The position numbers and the translations under genes were made by a program. Below the pieces are notes generated by a model. The model did no database searches and was not told where the DNA came from. It saw only the letters and a list, made by a program, of their open reading frames with translations. From positions 26,627,501 through 26,691,500 of the forward strand of contig CM073595.1 of NCBI GenBank assembly GCA_037074705.1: a DNA stretch of 64,000 nt. The letters are read 5' to 3'. Positions 23,354 through 34,698 of the stretch are shown piece by piece. Source of the stretch: Zhengitettix transpicula. Lineage: Eukaryota > Arthropoda > Insecta > Orthoptera > Tetrigidae. Position 1 is the stretch's first letter. Each line of letters begins with the position of its first letter.

Positions 23354-23712
23354 TAGAACCCCGATTAATCGTCAATCACGGGTCCTGGGTATTGACAGAT
23401 CACCGACAAAGGGGATTTTTTTTTTTTCCAAAATATTTGTAAAAGTTCTCCTTCAATTTTTGCATACTACATTATGTACAGTCTACTGTTTCGGCTGCCT
23501 CTCTCTTAATATCATTCACAGCTGTTCCGCCTACACCATAAATTGCCACGATGCTTACTAAAATGCAAATTTTAGACAAATCGAGCACAACACGCTTACG
23601 TTTTCCTCTCGTCGCTGTCGGGTGCGAAACAATAACAACTCAACACAGAGACTCGCACAAGAAGGACTTCGTGGGCAAGAACGTACTGACGGTTAATCGA
23701 TGGAGCCTAAAA
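23354..23712 (-). pseudogene. Internally deleted pogo/Tigger-type DNA transposon
   Basis: The reverse complement of about 23500-23640 encodes TRGKRKRVVLDLSKICILV, then IYGVGGTAVNDIKREA, matching the N-terminal CENP-B/pogo helix-turn-helix ('KRKRVVL...YGVG.S.V.DIK'). At the left end, CAGTAGAACCCCGATTAATCG (23354-23374) is a Tigger-like terminal repeat; a partner-like GGTTAATCGATGG lies near 23692. The DDE catalytic part is absent, so it cannot transpose itself. Confidence 0.7.
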
Positions 23713-23935
23713 AGCGAGGGTACACATAAACCTTTTAATAAATGAATGAAAATCTCTTAAAAGGGAATTTTGACGGTAACCAGAGTTTCCAAAACATTTG
23801 TTTGTGTTTATTGTTGTACGCTGCTAGATAATTTTGAAGCATTATGTAATTAAATCTGCATTGTTCTGGTTCACCGCCTCCGACAGAAAACAAAGACTTA
23901 CACTGATTGAAGCATCTGCCATGAACAAATAAAGA

Positions 23936-23985
23936 GGGTTCCGTATGGCTCTATTTTGGGTCCATTACTAATTTTGATTTATACA
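23936..23985 (+). pseudogene. Small LINE RT fragment
   Basis: One frame reads RVPYGSILGPLLILIYTE, the RT block normally 'VPQGSILGPLLFLIYIND'. It is only about 50 bases and ends abruptly where the DUF4817-associated repeat begins. Confidence 0.6.
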
Positions 23986-24009
23986 GAGTGTTTCAGAATT
24001 CTTTGTAGA

Positions 24010-24502
24010 GAGGAAATTAGTAGATAAAGTTTTGATAAGGAACGCACGTCCGGAAGTGTACCATTTGGATGTAAATTTGAAGATCGAAACGATTTTAAAT
24101 CACCCGCTTCACGGTACGCAAACAAAATGCGTTGAGGGCGACTGCTTATATCCTGTGTCTTGCTTTTACAATCCGTTCTGCGTTCATATCAGTTGTCATT
24201 CAGTCATTTAGCAGTGCATGATGGTGGAATACACGTTTGAAGATTACAGTGAGATGTTGATAATTTAAGGCGAAGCTGGACGTAATGGTCGATCTGCACA
24301 ACTGATATACCACGAAAGTTTGCAGCGTCGCCTCGCTCCATCCCATACCACTTTTGTCAGAACACAACAACGGTTGCAAGACCTGGACTGTGGTGCTCCA
24401 CGGACGCGCCCCGCTCTCGGCTATGTAAAGAAAGTCTTTCATCACGTAGAAGATAACTCGTCGATGAGTATTCGAAACCATTGCCCATGGCATGAATGTT
24501 AA
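24010..24502 (+). pseudogene. DUF4817-type transposable-element gene fragment
   Basis: From the ATG at 24221 the frame reads MVEYTFEDYSEM, a stop at codon 16, GEAGRNGRSAQLIYHE, QRRLAPSHTTFVRTQQRL, DCGAPRTRPALGYVKKVFHH and VEDNSSMSIRN, ending with a TAA at 24500-24502. This is the N-terminal helical domain (DUF4817, HTH-like) found in many arthropod transposon-derived proteins. The usual downstream second HTH and DDE domain are missing. 24010-24220 is its 5' region, repeated inverted at 22985-23190. Inactive because of the internal stop and truncation. Confidence 0.72.
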
Positions 24503-24606
24503 CACAAGAATATAGGCCGTGACAAATGTGATTTGGTAACATTACAGGTGAGTCTGTGTTCAGGTCTATACAATGGACGGAGAAAGCTCGTTCGCCACGG
24601 AGAGTC

Positions 24607-24682
24607 AGGTAGAATGGCTCAGGCGGTTAAGAGCACCGCGTGCGAAGTGGAGGTCACGGGTTCGATTCCCGGTGCAGTGGAG
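24607..24682 (+). tRNA. tRNA-like sequence, probable SINE head or tRNA pseudogene
   Basis: A-box-like TGGCTCAGGCGGTTAAGAGC (24614-24633) and B-box GGGTTCGATTCCC (24657-24669) at normal spacing. The T arm pairs (CGGG/CCCG). The acceptor strands do not pair, so it is not a functional tRNA; it is an internal Pol III promoter of a SINE or a pseudogene. AT-rich sequence follows with no clear body. Confidence 0.55.
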
Positions 24683-24689
24683 ATTTTAC

Positions 24690-25989
24690 AATTCGGTTTT
24701 ATTAAGTTTTACATTATTTCAAACAACTTTAAATAGTTTAAAGGCAATAAAAACATTTTTAAAAAACAGAAAAACATGTTTTTTAAAATAAATTTACAGC
24801 TTGTGTATAAATATGGAACAGGAAAATTGATGGAGTATAATTCTAATATATTTCTTTCATGACTTATTCAACACTCGACGCTCAACGTCTCGATGGGCTC
24901 GACGGAATGTGACCTGATACTATGAACAATTTATAAGAAACGACATGCGAACCAATGATCTCAATTTCGCAATTTTTCGCGGATTTTCATAATTATTACT
25001 TTCTCAGAATTCATTACAATTTTTAGTCCACGACATATCACCGAAGTCGACTTTTTTTTTCCTTTTCCCAATGTGAAATCAATCGGCGGTATAACAATAA
25101 TATTTTCGTTTCACCGGTTTCAAGTCCGGAGCAATTAGCATTCCTCGAATCTGAAATTAATTCTTTCATACAAAATCGAGCACAATACGATTACGTTTTC
25201 CACTCTGCGAAACGATAACAGCTCAACGAAGAGACCCGAAAATCGATCTACTTAGCGGGGAAGGGAATCAGACGCGGATATGAGAGGATAATCGATGTGT
25301 CACGCTAATGTTCTACAAATTCTCTAAAATTAATTAAACCTAGAATTAAGTCTAGTAAACCGACCCACTATGGTTAGACAATCTTCAATACGAAACAAAT
25401 GAAGAGACTTGGGTTTAATTTATGATTGAGATCTCGCGAGCTTGTCACTACCATCTGACATTGTATTTTTAATGAAATAGAAAGCAAAAATCGTTTTTAA
25501 AATGAGCTAGATTAAAAAATTTCTCCACACTTAATAGATTGAAATTGATTTCTCTGCGGTTCAGTCCCTTAGGTATTATGCAACACGCCGCTAAGAGTTG
25601 CGTGTGGAGTGGACTAGCTCTAAGGCATATTTCTTGTCTCATAAAACATTCGCCTCGCTCTGTCTATAACGTATAGATATAATCTAAAATTGGCCTCACC
25701 TACATGGTAAGATTGGTGAACCAACACCACGTAGTCCTAGTTTAGTTCGTTCGTCTTCCAATAGTCTAATTTCATGTTAGCTAAATCCATTTCTACATAC
25801 AGCGATCGACCGAACCAAAAAGGTTGGGAGAATTCAAAAAAGAACAAGGATTTAATATTTATTTTTGTCAAAAGTACCGGTTATTTTTAAGTTCATAGAG
25901 TGTTTAGGTTTATTTGCGACAAAACATAAAATATGATCAAACTCGATGAACCTGGAATCTAAACATATCCTGAAAGGGTTCTAGTACAA
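24690..25989. other. Unassigned stretch with a second pogo-like scrap
   Basis: About 25160-25295 resembles the pogo-like block at 23570-23710 (ATCGAGCACAA-ACG-TTACGTTTTCC, then TGCGAAAC-ATAAC, GGATAATCGATG). On minus it would read KRNRIVLDF. The rest has no recognisable content. Confidence 0.45.
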
Positions 25990-27345
25990 AATCCCGTCAA
26001 CACTTGCCCGATGCGTTTTCCCGACAGGTCAATTTCCCGATGGAAAATTTACCATAAAAGAAATAATGTATAACATCGTTAGAATATTAAATATATACCT
26101 GACTATTATTGTAAATTAAGTTATTAATTAATGCGGGGAACAATTTCAACCAAACTTCGTACTAGTGTCACTTACGATCCAGTAACAAACAATGTGGATT
26201 TAAGTCAACTCTAGTACCCCTAAGACGTGGAGGAACAGGGTGTCATTATTAAAATATGTGAACACGGCTTCGATTGGAGACTAATAATTAATTTACGGGG
26301 TCGCTCAGACTAATAGTGTCAGTCTCGATGTTTTTAGTGTTTAATTGCAATACTTAACGGCATGGAGTACATCTCTAAGGGTGCGGGTGGAAGAGGCTGA
26401 CAAAAAAATGATGCGATAAATATGGTGAATCCGGAACGGTTAAGTTTAATAAATCTAGCAGATGATGTAAATAACTGGGAAACAAATTATACTTTCAATA
26501 AAACTAAAATCAGTCATATATAAATATAAAGGGAAAGTATAATCAAATTTTAATAAGTATATTCTGCTTAAAAATAAGTTTTATTTTTTAACGCATTGAG
26601 TTGAAGTGCATAGAGGATTAAAGATAACTGTAGGACCAGTTTTTGTGGTAGTTATCAGCAACTACCATAGCTCCGGATTCGACAAAAACCTCGGTCGTTA
26701 TTGCATTTAATATGTTACCCACTTTCACCTTTAGAGGCGTTACCCAAACCGTTAGTGGTTGAAATTAAGCAATGTAAATAACGAATCTGAGCGACCACGT
26801 AAAAATATATTATTTTCATTGATTTATTTACAGTCGCATCAACAACTCAGGTTATTAGTGACTCATTACGGGAACTCATCGTGCCATGTTGGGGGACTTA
26901 TTTGACGATAGTTTTTCTGACGCACAGAAACATCACAGCCCTCGCCGGGATTCTAACCCGGGGCGTCTGTGATGCGAGGCTGACCCCTACACCACAGGAG
27001 GTCGGCATAAAATTTATTAGACGCAATAATGACCATTTTCGCTTATTTTAAAAATACTACCGCCTTCCATAAGTGTGTTATAGTTGTATTAAATCCACAG
27101 TGTTTGTTCCTGGATCGTATGTGACACGTGTACCTACTTTGGCTAAAATTGTTCCACGCAAAACTTAATATCTTAATTTACATTAATTATCAGGTATAAT
27201 AAGATAACTACCATATTAAGAGTTGTATTTAAATTATATTTTATTTCGAAGAACCCACCTTTTGGGGAAAATTTTAATCGGGATAATGTCGTCGGGTAAA
27301 CGTGCACCTGGCAAGTGTCCTTCTGGTAAATGACCAGATTCCCCA
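25990..27345. repeat. Long imperfect inverted repeat with central insert
   Basis: The arm at about 26000-26215 matches the reverse complement of about 27085-27335 in many blocks in the same order: ACACTTGCC, TTTACCCGA, ATTGTAAATTAAG-TATTAA, GGAACAATTT, GTGTCAC-TACGATCCAG-AACAAAC, TGTGGATTTAA. Spacing is about 0.9 kb and includes a tRNA-derived SINE. It fits an old DNA transposon or fold-back element with long inverted repeats; no transposase frame is visible. Confidence 0.65.
26825..27003 (-). mobile_element. tRNA-derived SINE, copy 1
   Basis: On minus, from about 27000: CCTGTGGTGTAGGGGTCAGC (A box), CCTCGCATCACAGACG (anticodon-arm region), CGGGTTAGAATCCCGGC (T arm, B box with one altered base), then an unrelated body (GAGGGCTGTGATGTTTCTG...) to an A-rich end near 26825. 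Shares GCCTCGCATCACAG and the T arm with the SINE at 37357. Confidence 0.7.
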
Positions 27346-29015
27346 TGACGGAAATATGCTTTCACTCAATACCTGTAATATTCAAAGCATTTACAGTATC
27401 ACTATTTGTATTTAAAGCCGAAATACTTTTATTTGATTTAGATTAATGGTGAATAACAATGTAGAAAATTTCCTGAATTTTAAGTCGTTTATTTTTACGA
27501 CTGAGCTGTTGCTCAATAATTTATAACAATCTGTAAAACGTTCCACAAATTTTACGATTTAAGAAATACCAGAACCAAGTTCTGTCAAATCAGCATTCTC
27601 ATTTGGAGCTCCCTCATACGTTGGGAAGAATCAGCACTCTTTCAAAATTAAAAGGAAGGAACAATTCACGGATGTGGGAAAATTCACAGAATGATCAGGA
27701 ACTGGAACGAGTTGACTGGACTCTACTTATTAAAAAAGACTGAAAGGTAGGTTAGACAAATATATTTAAGAAAATAGAGTAGGCACTGGAAGTATAATAG
27801 ACACTTTTGAAATGTTTACCTAATTATGATCAGTTCGGGAGCGGAATAAAACTTGTTCGATTCATTCAAAAGAAAATATTATAAGTTATTTTACCTTAGT
27901 GGAGTGAAGTGTCTTAAACAAGGAAAATTTATTACATATTAAAACATACGTTGTTACTAGGGAGTGATTGGACTTTTCTTTTCAATGAAAACAAAGACAT
28001 TTGTAAAAATGTTTGACTTCTATGTTATAAATTAATTTAAATTTATATATAATTTTATCCGTATTAAAGTGTAAATTGTTTTGTAGATAAAAAATAAATT
28101 CCTAATGCGGTTATATTAGAATAGCTCTTAGAATTTAAGTAAAATTATGAAACAGAAGGTTTCGAACTTAAATTTCTTTTCTTAATTTGGATGAGAGTGA
28201 AATTAAACAATTAATTATTAGAGTATTAAAATTAGAAGCGATATTCACGGGTTATAAGACACAATAACATATCTGTACTTAAGTTTAATTTCGAAGCAAA
28301 AGGAGTTAACCTTTTCTTGGAGATAGTCTTATTTTCTATAAGCAGTTTCCAAAGCGGTTAAAACAGAAAGTGAATATGAAAAATAACTAACATAAATCAA
28401 GTTTTTTTAAAAATCGATACTGTAAAGTCTCTATAATTTATTTCTTTGTATTTCTTGAAAAATTTTAACGGATGAATAAATAAATAATTATTATTAAATT
28501 TTTGTATAAGATACGTAAAATTACGTATTCATACGGCTAAAAACGCGATTCCTGAATCCTGATTATTAATATTAACAGCCTAAATTTATTGATGCAAACC
28601 ATTAACCAGCAATTAAATATTACAGAATAGTTCTCACAACTGGCGAGGAACATTAATATTACAAACAGTGACAAACTCTCTTATGGAATCTAATTATTAT
28701 TGGAAAAGGATGGTTGGATCCAGGGCGAGTTAATTACTTATCCTGGATCCCCTATCCTTGAATAATTAAAAAAATACGCTTACTGATACACACGCAAGAA
28801 AAAATATGCATTATCTATTAATGTTTTATCGTTGCATTTTTTTTTCTGTAAATAGCACGCATACTAGAGTTCACGATACGTTAAACGATTTATCTATTCG
28901 ACTAAATTACGTTAAGCACGGACTAGCGTGAAAAACATGGGTTTACTGATCAGAAAACTTTACAGCTATTTGGGAATTGTCATACGGAGGATCGAATTAA
29001 AATACATATCATAGA
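27346..29015. other. Unassigned AT-rich stretch
   Basis: No gene, repeat or RNA recognised. GGATCC-containing inverted bits near 28715-28750 (GGATCCAGG...CCTGGATCC) form a small hairpin. Confidence 0.3.
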
Positions 29016-29472
29016 CTAAATATTTTAATTTTTATGCTCACTGGTTTAATAAGTATATTAATATTTATTTTATAATTTAATAATTAATAGTATAATCATA
29101 TTTTAATTTTTATGCTCCCTTGTTTAATAAGTATATTAATATTTATTTTATAATTTAATAATTAATAGTATTATCATATTTTAATTTTTATGCTCCCTTG
29201 TTTAATAAGTATATTAATATTTATTTTATAATTTAATAATTAATAGTATTATCATATTTTAATTTTTATGCTCCCTTGTTTAATAAGTATATTAATATTT
29301 ATTTTATAATTTAATAATAAATAATATAATAATATTTTAATTTTTATGCTCACTGGTTTAATAAGTATATTAATATTTATTTTATAATTTAATAATTAAT
29401 AATATAATAATATTTTAATTTTTATGCTCACTGGTTTAATAAGTATATTAATATTTATTTTATAATTTAATA
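29016..29472 (+). repeat. 78-bp minisatellite, about 5.9 copies
   Basis: The block TATGCTC starts at 29033, 29111, 29189, 29267, 29345 and 29423, an exact 78-bp period. Units are AT-rich (ATTTTAATTTTTATGCTCMC, TGGTTTAATAAGTATATTAA, then TATTTATTTTATAATTTAAT and AATTAATAGTAT). Outer units carry GCTCACTGG and inner ones GCTCCCTTG, so variants are grouped and expansion came from internal units. Confidence 0.97.
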
Positions 29473-29547
29473 TGAAAGCAAGTTTAGTGTCCACTGCCAT
29501 GTTTGTTATGTGTTTCCTAATTTCGGTCTCGGTCTGGGAATTTATAT

Positions 29548-29766
29548 ATGAAAATACATTATTTGTACGTTACCTAAATGTCATGATTTAAAGGAAGCAG
29601 AAGCAAATTCACTCCCCACAGACGCCTTTTCCATTTTCTCTGCATCACGAGCTGGATGCCACTACAGACCCGACATACTGCGAGATGAAATCGTCGACAA
29701 CTTCTGTGACAGATACTTCATTGATTTTACTTTGACGGTCTGTCTACGCCAGTACACACCACTGTA
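29548..29766 (+). CDS. Candidate exon, unrecognised
   Basis: Open frame of about 72 codons after a TGA, ending TAA at about 29764-29766: LPKCHDLKEAEANSLPTDAF, SIFSASRAGCHYRPDILRDE, IVDNFCDRYFIDFTLTVCLR. The final bases CCACT|GTAAGTACACG form a near-ideal 5' splice site, so this could be an exon whose frame leaves through the donor. GC content is above its flanks. No family recognised, and no acceptor could be fixed. Confidence 0.3.
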
Positions 29767-30335
29767 AGTACACGAGGAGTATTTGCCTTTACCGTAGAGT
29801 AATTACGGCAAGTTCCGTTATCGTCCGAAACCTGTTCCGATGCGCAATGCCCGATATCACCTGACCTCATCTGCAACTGCGGAACCATTACAATTCCTGT
29901 TTACATTTCTAGTTAAACTCATATAAAAAATGTTTTATAGAATTAAATAATGAAATAACCAAAAGAGATTGCGTGGATAATTAAAAGCGACGCTACGTTA
30001 CGTTTCTGGAGTCTTTGTTGTCGTCATCAAGTCTGTAAATTGGAGTAATATTTCTTGTTTTATATAATTGTTCCTCCACGTTTCTTAACTTTACGAAACC
30101 GTGACGCGTATCAGAACATTGTTGGACTACTCCATTCTGTTGTATAAGCAGTAGGTCACTTTCCATCGACCTTATCGTGAAGCTGAGCTTCACGGGTGCC
30201 GAATGAGCATATAATAGCACAGAATTATACACTGAATTATTAATTATACAAAATAAAATGTATGACTTTCCACCTAATGAGTCATAATATTATTTTCAGA
30301 AGGTCTGTTAGAATATAAATCTAATACTGTCACTT
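29767..30335. other. Unassigned stretch
   Basis: No recognisable feature. The minus-strand open frame at 29993-30232 lacks motifs. Confidence 0.3.
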
Positions 30336-30339
30336 CGTT

Positions 30340-30640
30340 ATTCATTTATAAACAAAGGTTAAGTAAAAATGTGGTTGAATGTGATATTATTAAATATAAA
30401 CAGGTTATTATTGTCTGTCAGTATTAAAGTAATAACACAATAACACACTTCATGCGTAATTGACAGTGTTTTGTTCGCCAATAAATGACAAGCAGAGGTT
30501 AAGCATAAATGTATTTATAAATTTTTTGAATGTGATTTTATTATCATTTAACTGGCTATATTTGTCTGTCAGTTTATTAAATAAAGCAATACTGTTGCAA
30601 TTAACTCTGTTTATGCGTAATTTCCGGTATTTTGCGCTGT
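30340..30640 (+). repeat. Diverged tandem duplication of about 150 bp
   Basis: About 30340-30485 and 30487-30640 share in order AGAGGTTAAG/AAAGGTTAAG, TTGAATGTGAT, TTGTCTGTCAGT, TTATGCGTAATT and TTTTGYKC. Similarity is about 70%. AT-rich and non-coding. Confidence 0.6.
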
Positions 30641-31259
30641 TTGAATGTTCCTTTTGTTTCTTGCATTTAATTTGTATACATTTGAATTAGTTGTGAACAC
30701 GTACTGCTATCGTAATATATATTTTTTGTATACAGACGCATCTAACAGTTCCAAATTTATTTGATAATAACTCTGCATTATGTTGTTAAAAAAACATTTT
30801 TCGCGACACTTTTTTAAGAAATAAAATATTCACTTTACTAGGATTAATCGAAAAAGAATACCAATAAGTAAGGACTGACAAATAAACTAATTTTTAAATA
30901 ATGTCCATAATAAATACATTTGGAATTATTCTATCAGCATACATAGTTGAACTTAATTTGTTTGAAGTGTATTAATGTGCATTTTCGAATTTATTTTCGA
31001 CAAATATTATTTTGAAGTGTGAGTTTATAAAATTATATCCTTGCGTCACGATTTAATTTCGCATATCCTGTTACAAAAAAATCATTGAAATCGTTTTTCT
31101 CTCCTTAAACTCCTTAGAAGCGATGGTGTAAATGAATAAATGCAGCAAAGTTTATATATAACTAAGGTCTTGTGGTTTGTTCTTCAGCAAACAGTGTAAC
31201 CTCAGACAAAGTAGTAATTTATAATGATAAATCATTTATAAATATCAAGAAGAGTAATT

Positions 31260-31904
31260 ATTATTGAGATTAATCGGGTATTCCATTGTCTTGGAGTAGA
31301 AAAAAAATTGAGAAACAAAAAGGAAAATAAAAGGAATGAAAAGCGAAGAGACAAGGAAAAATGGAAGAAAGAGGCAGGTCAAAGAGATGACGAGAATTAT
31401 CGTCTAGAAGATCATAAAAAATAATTACAGATATACTGAAAGCGAAGAAAAGGTAGGAAACAAGAAAAGCAGAAAGAGAGATTCGAACTCTATATACTGG
31501 GACAGCTGTCACTGTAGGACCAGGCCAAATTTAGTAGTTCTTCTCCCTACCCCCCCCCCCCGTCCCACTAATGAGTGTTCCGACACTCATGATGTTCTCT
31601 CCCTGATGACGAACAGAGCTTTTTCTGTACTGTTCGAGACGTTGGAGTTTCGTTAACCTCACTTGTTTCTTTCACACTGTCTCTCTCTTTCCCTTTTTCT
31701 TGTTTCCTTTCTTTTCTTCGCTTGGAGTATATCTCTACTTCTTCTTTATGATCTTCTGGACGATCATTCTCGTCATCTCTTTGACCTGCCTCTCTCTTCC
31801 TTTTTTTTCTTGTTTCTTCGATTTACATTCCTTTAATTTTCCTTATTATTTCTCAATTATTATTCTATTCAAATACAACGGAATACCTGATTAATCTCAA
31901 TAAT
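31260..31904. mobile_element. Fold-back element, family F, copy 1
   Basis: Arms 31260-31480 and about 31680-31904 are reverse complements (outer ends ATTATTGAGATTAATC and GATTAATCTCAATAAT) around a spacer with a C-run at 31551-31563. Both arms are purine-rich when read toward the spacer and hold the same basic frame: EAGQRDDENYRLEDHKK on the left, EAGQRDDENDRPEDHKE on the right. Family copy 2 is at 58380-58811. Confidence 0.8.
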
Positions 31905-32910
31905 ATCTCACGATTGTCAAGAAATTTCAAATCAAGAAAAGTAATGGACCCAGAAATGGAAACTTGTGGAACTCCAATCCCGATGTTTCCTCTATCAGAA
32001 TTGCCATAATATGAAGACTTTACGTGTATCATTTCCCCCCTGTTTTTTCAAGTACGAGGAGAATTGTAGGTTGCAGTAACTCTTAATTACATCAATTTTT
32101 CTAACAGAGTAAAACAATAAAAGAGTAGAAAAATGCCGAAACATTATCATAAGGTCAATAATGTGATTGATAGAAAGTAACCGACGAAAAAAAAGGATGA
32201 AATCGAGTTTATATCAATGTAGATAAGTGTTATCGATGTCAGTGATGAATTTTTACGTTATCTACAAACAAGAATAAAGGATAAGGTATTTTCCTCTGGG
32301 CTATTAATCGACCACATCGGGGGCGGGGCTGTATTCGTGAGTTTCACAAGGCAATTAACTGTGCTCGGGTATTGTACAACGAGTCACAGATACCATTATA
32401 ATCAGATTTGTAATATTGGCCTACAAGTAGTGTGTTACCCTAATTGTAGCTTGTGAATTTTTTTTAATGTCCATTATAGTAGTGTGTCCTTATTGACATA
32501 AGTGTAAATTCTTGTACAGAGATTTTTTTCTTAAAAAAATGGTTGTTAAAATTATGCGTGAAGTTTTTTTAACGACATAATGCAGAGTTAATTTACAAAA
32601 AATTAGGGTCTTTTACTGTTACATGTGTCTGTATAATTATCACGTAATTATATGGCTCATATTAAATTCTTTACTCTGCGTGAAACTACAAGACGCATTG
32701 TCAATGAAATTCCTAATTAAACGGTTATGAATCCAATTTTTTTTGACTTGTCTCAAAACCCCTACACTTAACATGGGATTATGAAAGTAGAAATAGAAAT
32801 ATAGAAATTAATAGAGTTCTGCACAGTCGTTTATCAGTATCTTCGTTCAAACGTGCCGACAAGCACTCACTTTAGCGTTTGAGTTATAAACGTTTCATGG
32901 CTCCAAGTTT
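31905..32910. other. Unassigned stretch
   Basis: No gene or repeat recognised. Confidence 0.3.
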
Positions 32911-33318
32911 AGAGCTTGTTTATTTCACAGGGAAATGCTCATAACGGCACCGTGCTTAGAGCAACCGTGCTGGTAGCGAGAAACATAAAATTGTACAACG
33001 TCCAGTGATTACCCCTGGTATAATTCTCCTCCTCCAACCGTTTCCCTTGCTGTGTGCTTTAGCGCATTTTAAATAAAGATGGGATTACTGCGTCCATTCT
33101 CTGAAGAGTGACTGACCTAAAATTCCAAATATTTAAGAATTTTAACTTTTAATAACTATGCTAAAGCACAGACTATCAGCAATGGAAACGGTTGGAGGTG
33201 GAGAATTATACCAGGGGTAATCACTGGTCGTTGTACGATTTTATGTTTCTCGCTACCAGCACGGTTGCTCTAAGCACGGTGCCGTTATGAATATTCCCCT
33301 GTGAAATAAACAAGCTCT
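32911..33318. mobile_element. Fold-back MITE with about 155-bp inverted arms
   Basis: 32911-33064 (AGAGCTTGTTTATTTCACAG ... GCTTTAGC) is the reverse complement of 33160-33318, including ATAACGGCACCGTGCTTAGA, GTGCTGGTAGCGAGAAACAT and TTACCCCTGGTATAATTCTC. About 95 bp of unrelated sequence separates the arms. There is no coding capacity, so it is a non-autonomous DNA element. Arms are about 95% alike, hence young. Confidence 0.9.
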
Positions 33319-34698
33319 TAGTTATGTACTAAATTTTCTTATACCTTCCCAGTCTTATTAATATTTTCATTAGTCTTATTATTAATGATTTATTATCCTT
33401 AAATTCTTATGAACAGTTTATGTTATTATTAAATGTAATTTTTCCTAACAATTTTATCACAAACTTCATGCCATTGAATAGTTCAGCACTAGTAATTTAA
33501 AATTGGCACTTGCATATATTATTTCTTTCCTTGGTGTCTTCATTGATTTCGTTAAGACGCAACAAATAAAATTAATTTCAGTACAGATTTTTTAACAAAA
33601 GTTAAGAACTTATTTTAATCTAAGTTTTCGAGAATATGAACGTTGATGCGTTTCCCGGTGAGTCTATTTAATAAATGATTCTTCCTGTCGTTTCGGTGAC
33701 TATTATCGCCGTCGTAAGGTAGAATTGGAGGAGCAACCGACGAACATAATTGGGATTTGAAACGTGAGCTTGTTATTAAGAGTTCAATGAAGAATAACCG
33801 ACACGAATAACACCTGAAAGGACCATCTCTACACCGCTGTGAAGTTGTTTTATGATCTACACAAGACGACCAACGGTTGCTGGAATAACTTTCAATAGTT
33901 ATTACGAATTCAATTTCCAAATGTACGTGCTGTGCGCCGGCATCACGATCTCCATGTTTCATAACTGCTTGTCTCTCAGTGTTGCTTTCAGTAACGTTAG
34001 TGATGACGTGTAACTTGACAGTGAAATTTTGCAGAGAACTTCTCCAGCGAAGACAGAAGGCTTTGCGAAGGATAAAAAAGATTTATTATTAATTTCAATT
34101 TTTATAATTACACGTAGTCTGCTTTTAAATCTATACGCTTGGTTCAGCAGCCTTTTCCAGATTACTTATATGTTGTATATAAAACGATTTTTCATTATCC
34201 GAAAAATATACCGTTTCTTTAGGAACAGTAAATAATACCTAGTAGCTGAATATGGCGCATCTGGAAGCAATTATTAGCGCAATTCATGAATTTTAGTAGA
34301 AACAACTGAAGACGTGTGACCTGGTGCATTGACAAAATTAAAAAAACACCTTTTTCGTTGCTAAATGTGGATGTCTCGTCGTGACGACGTGATTCAATAA
34401 CTCTTTGCATTTTTTTCAGTCAGACCCATGCAGTGGCCCTGATTTTTCACGCCTTATTATGAGCTCTTCCACATGATTCGCCCCACTGTCTGGACTGTTG
34501 CTATGATTCTATAAGGAATCCACGTTTTGTGTTCACAATAATGAAACGTAGCCAAACTAATAAGATACCAATAATTTTGAAAAATATTAAAGTGAGAGTT
34601 CGTGGTAATTGAATAAAATGCGGCAGCCATCGCGGTGAAAGCTAATTCATCCCAAATGCATGTGTAAATTATAGTGGACTCGACCACCTGATATATTT
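33319..34698. other. Unassigned stretch
   Basis: Contains a 115-codon open frame on minus (33615-33962) with no recognisable motif and shorter ones at 34029-34235 and 34219-34410. I cannot support any as genes. Confidence 0.3.

Noticed and set aside
24607..24682. Functional tRNA gene
   Set aside because: A and B boxes are present, but the acceptor strands do not pair.
29016..29472. CRISPR array
   Set aside because: The 78-bp units are contiguous near-identical tandem repeats without spacers, in a eukaryotic context.
33615..33962. 115-codon minus-strand gene
   Set aside because: No recognisable motif, no splice or promoter evidence, and irregular composition; chance cannot be excluded.
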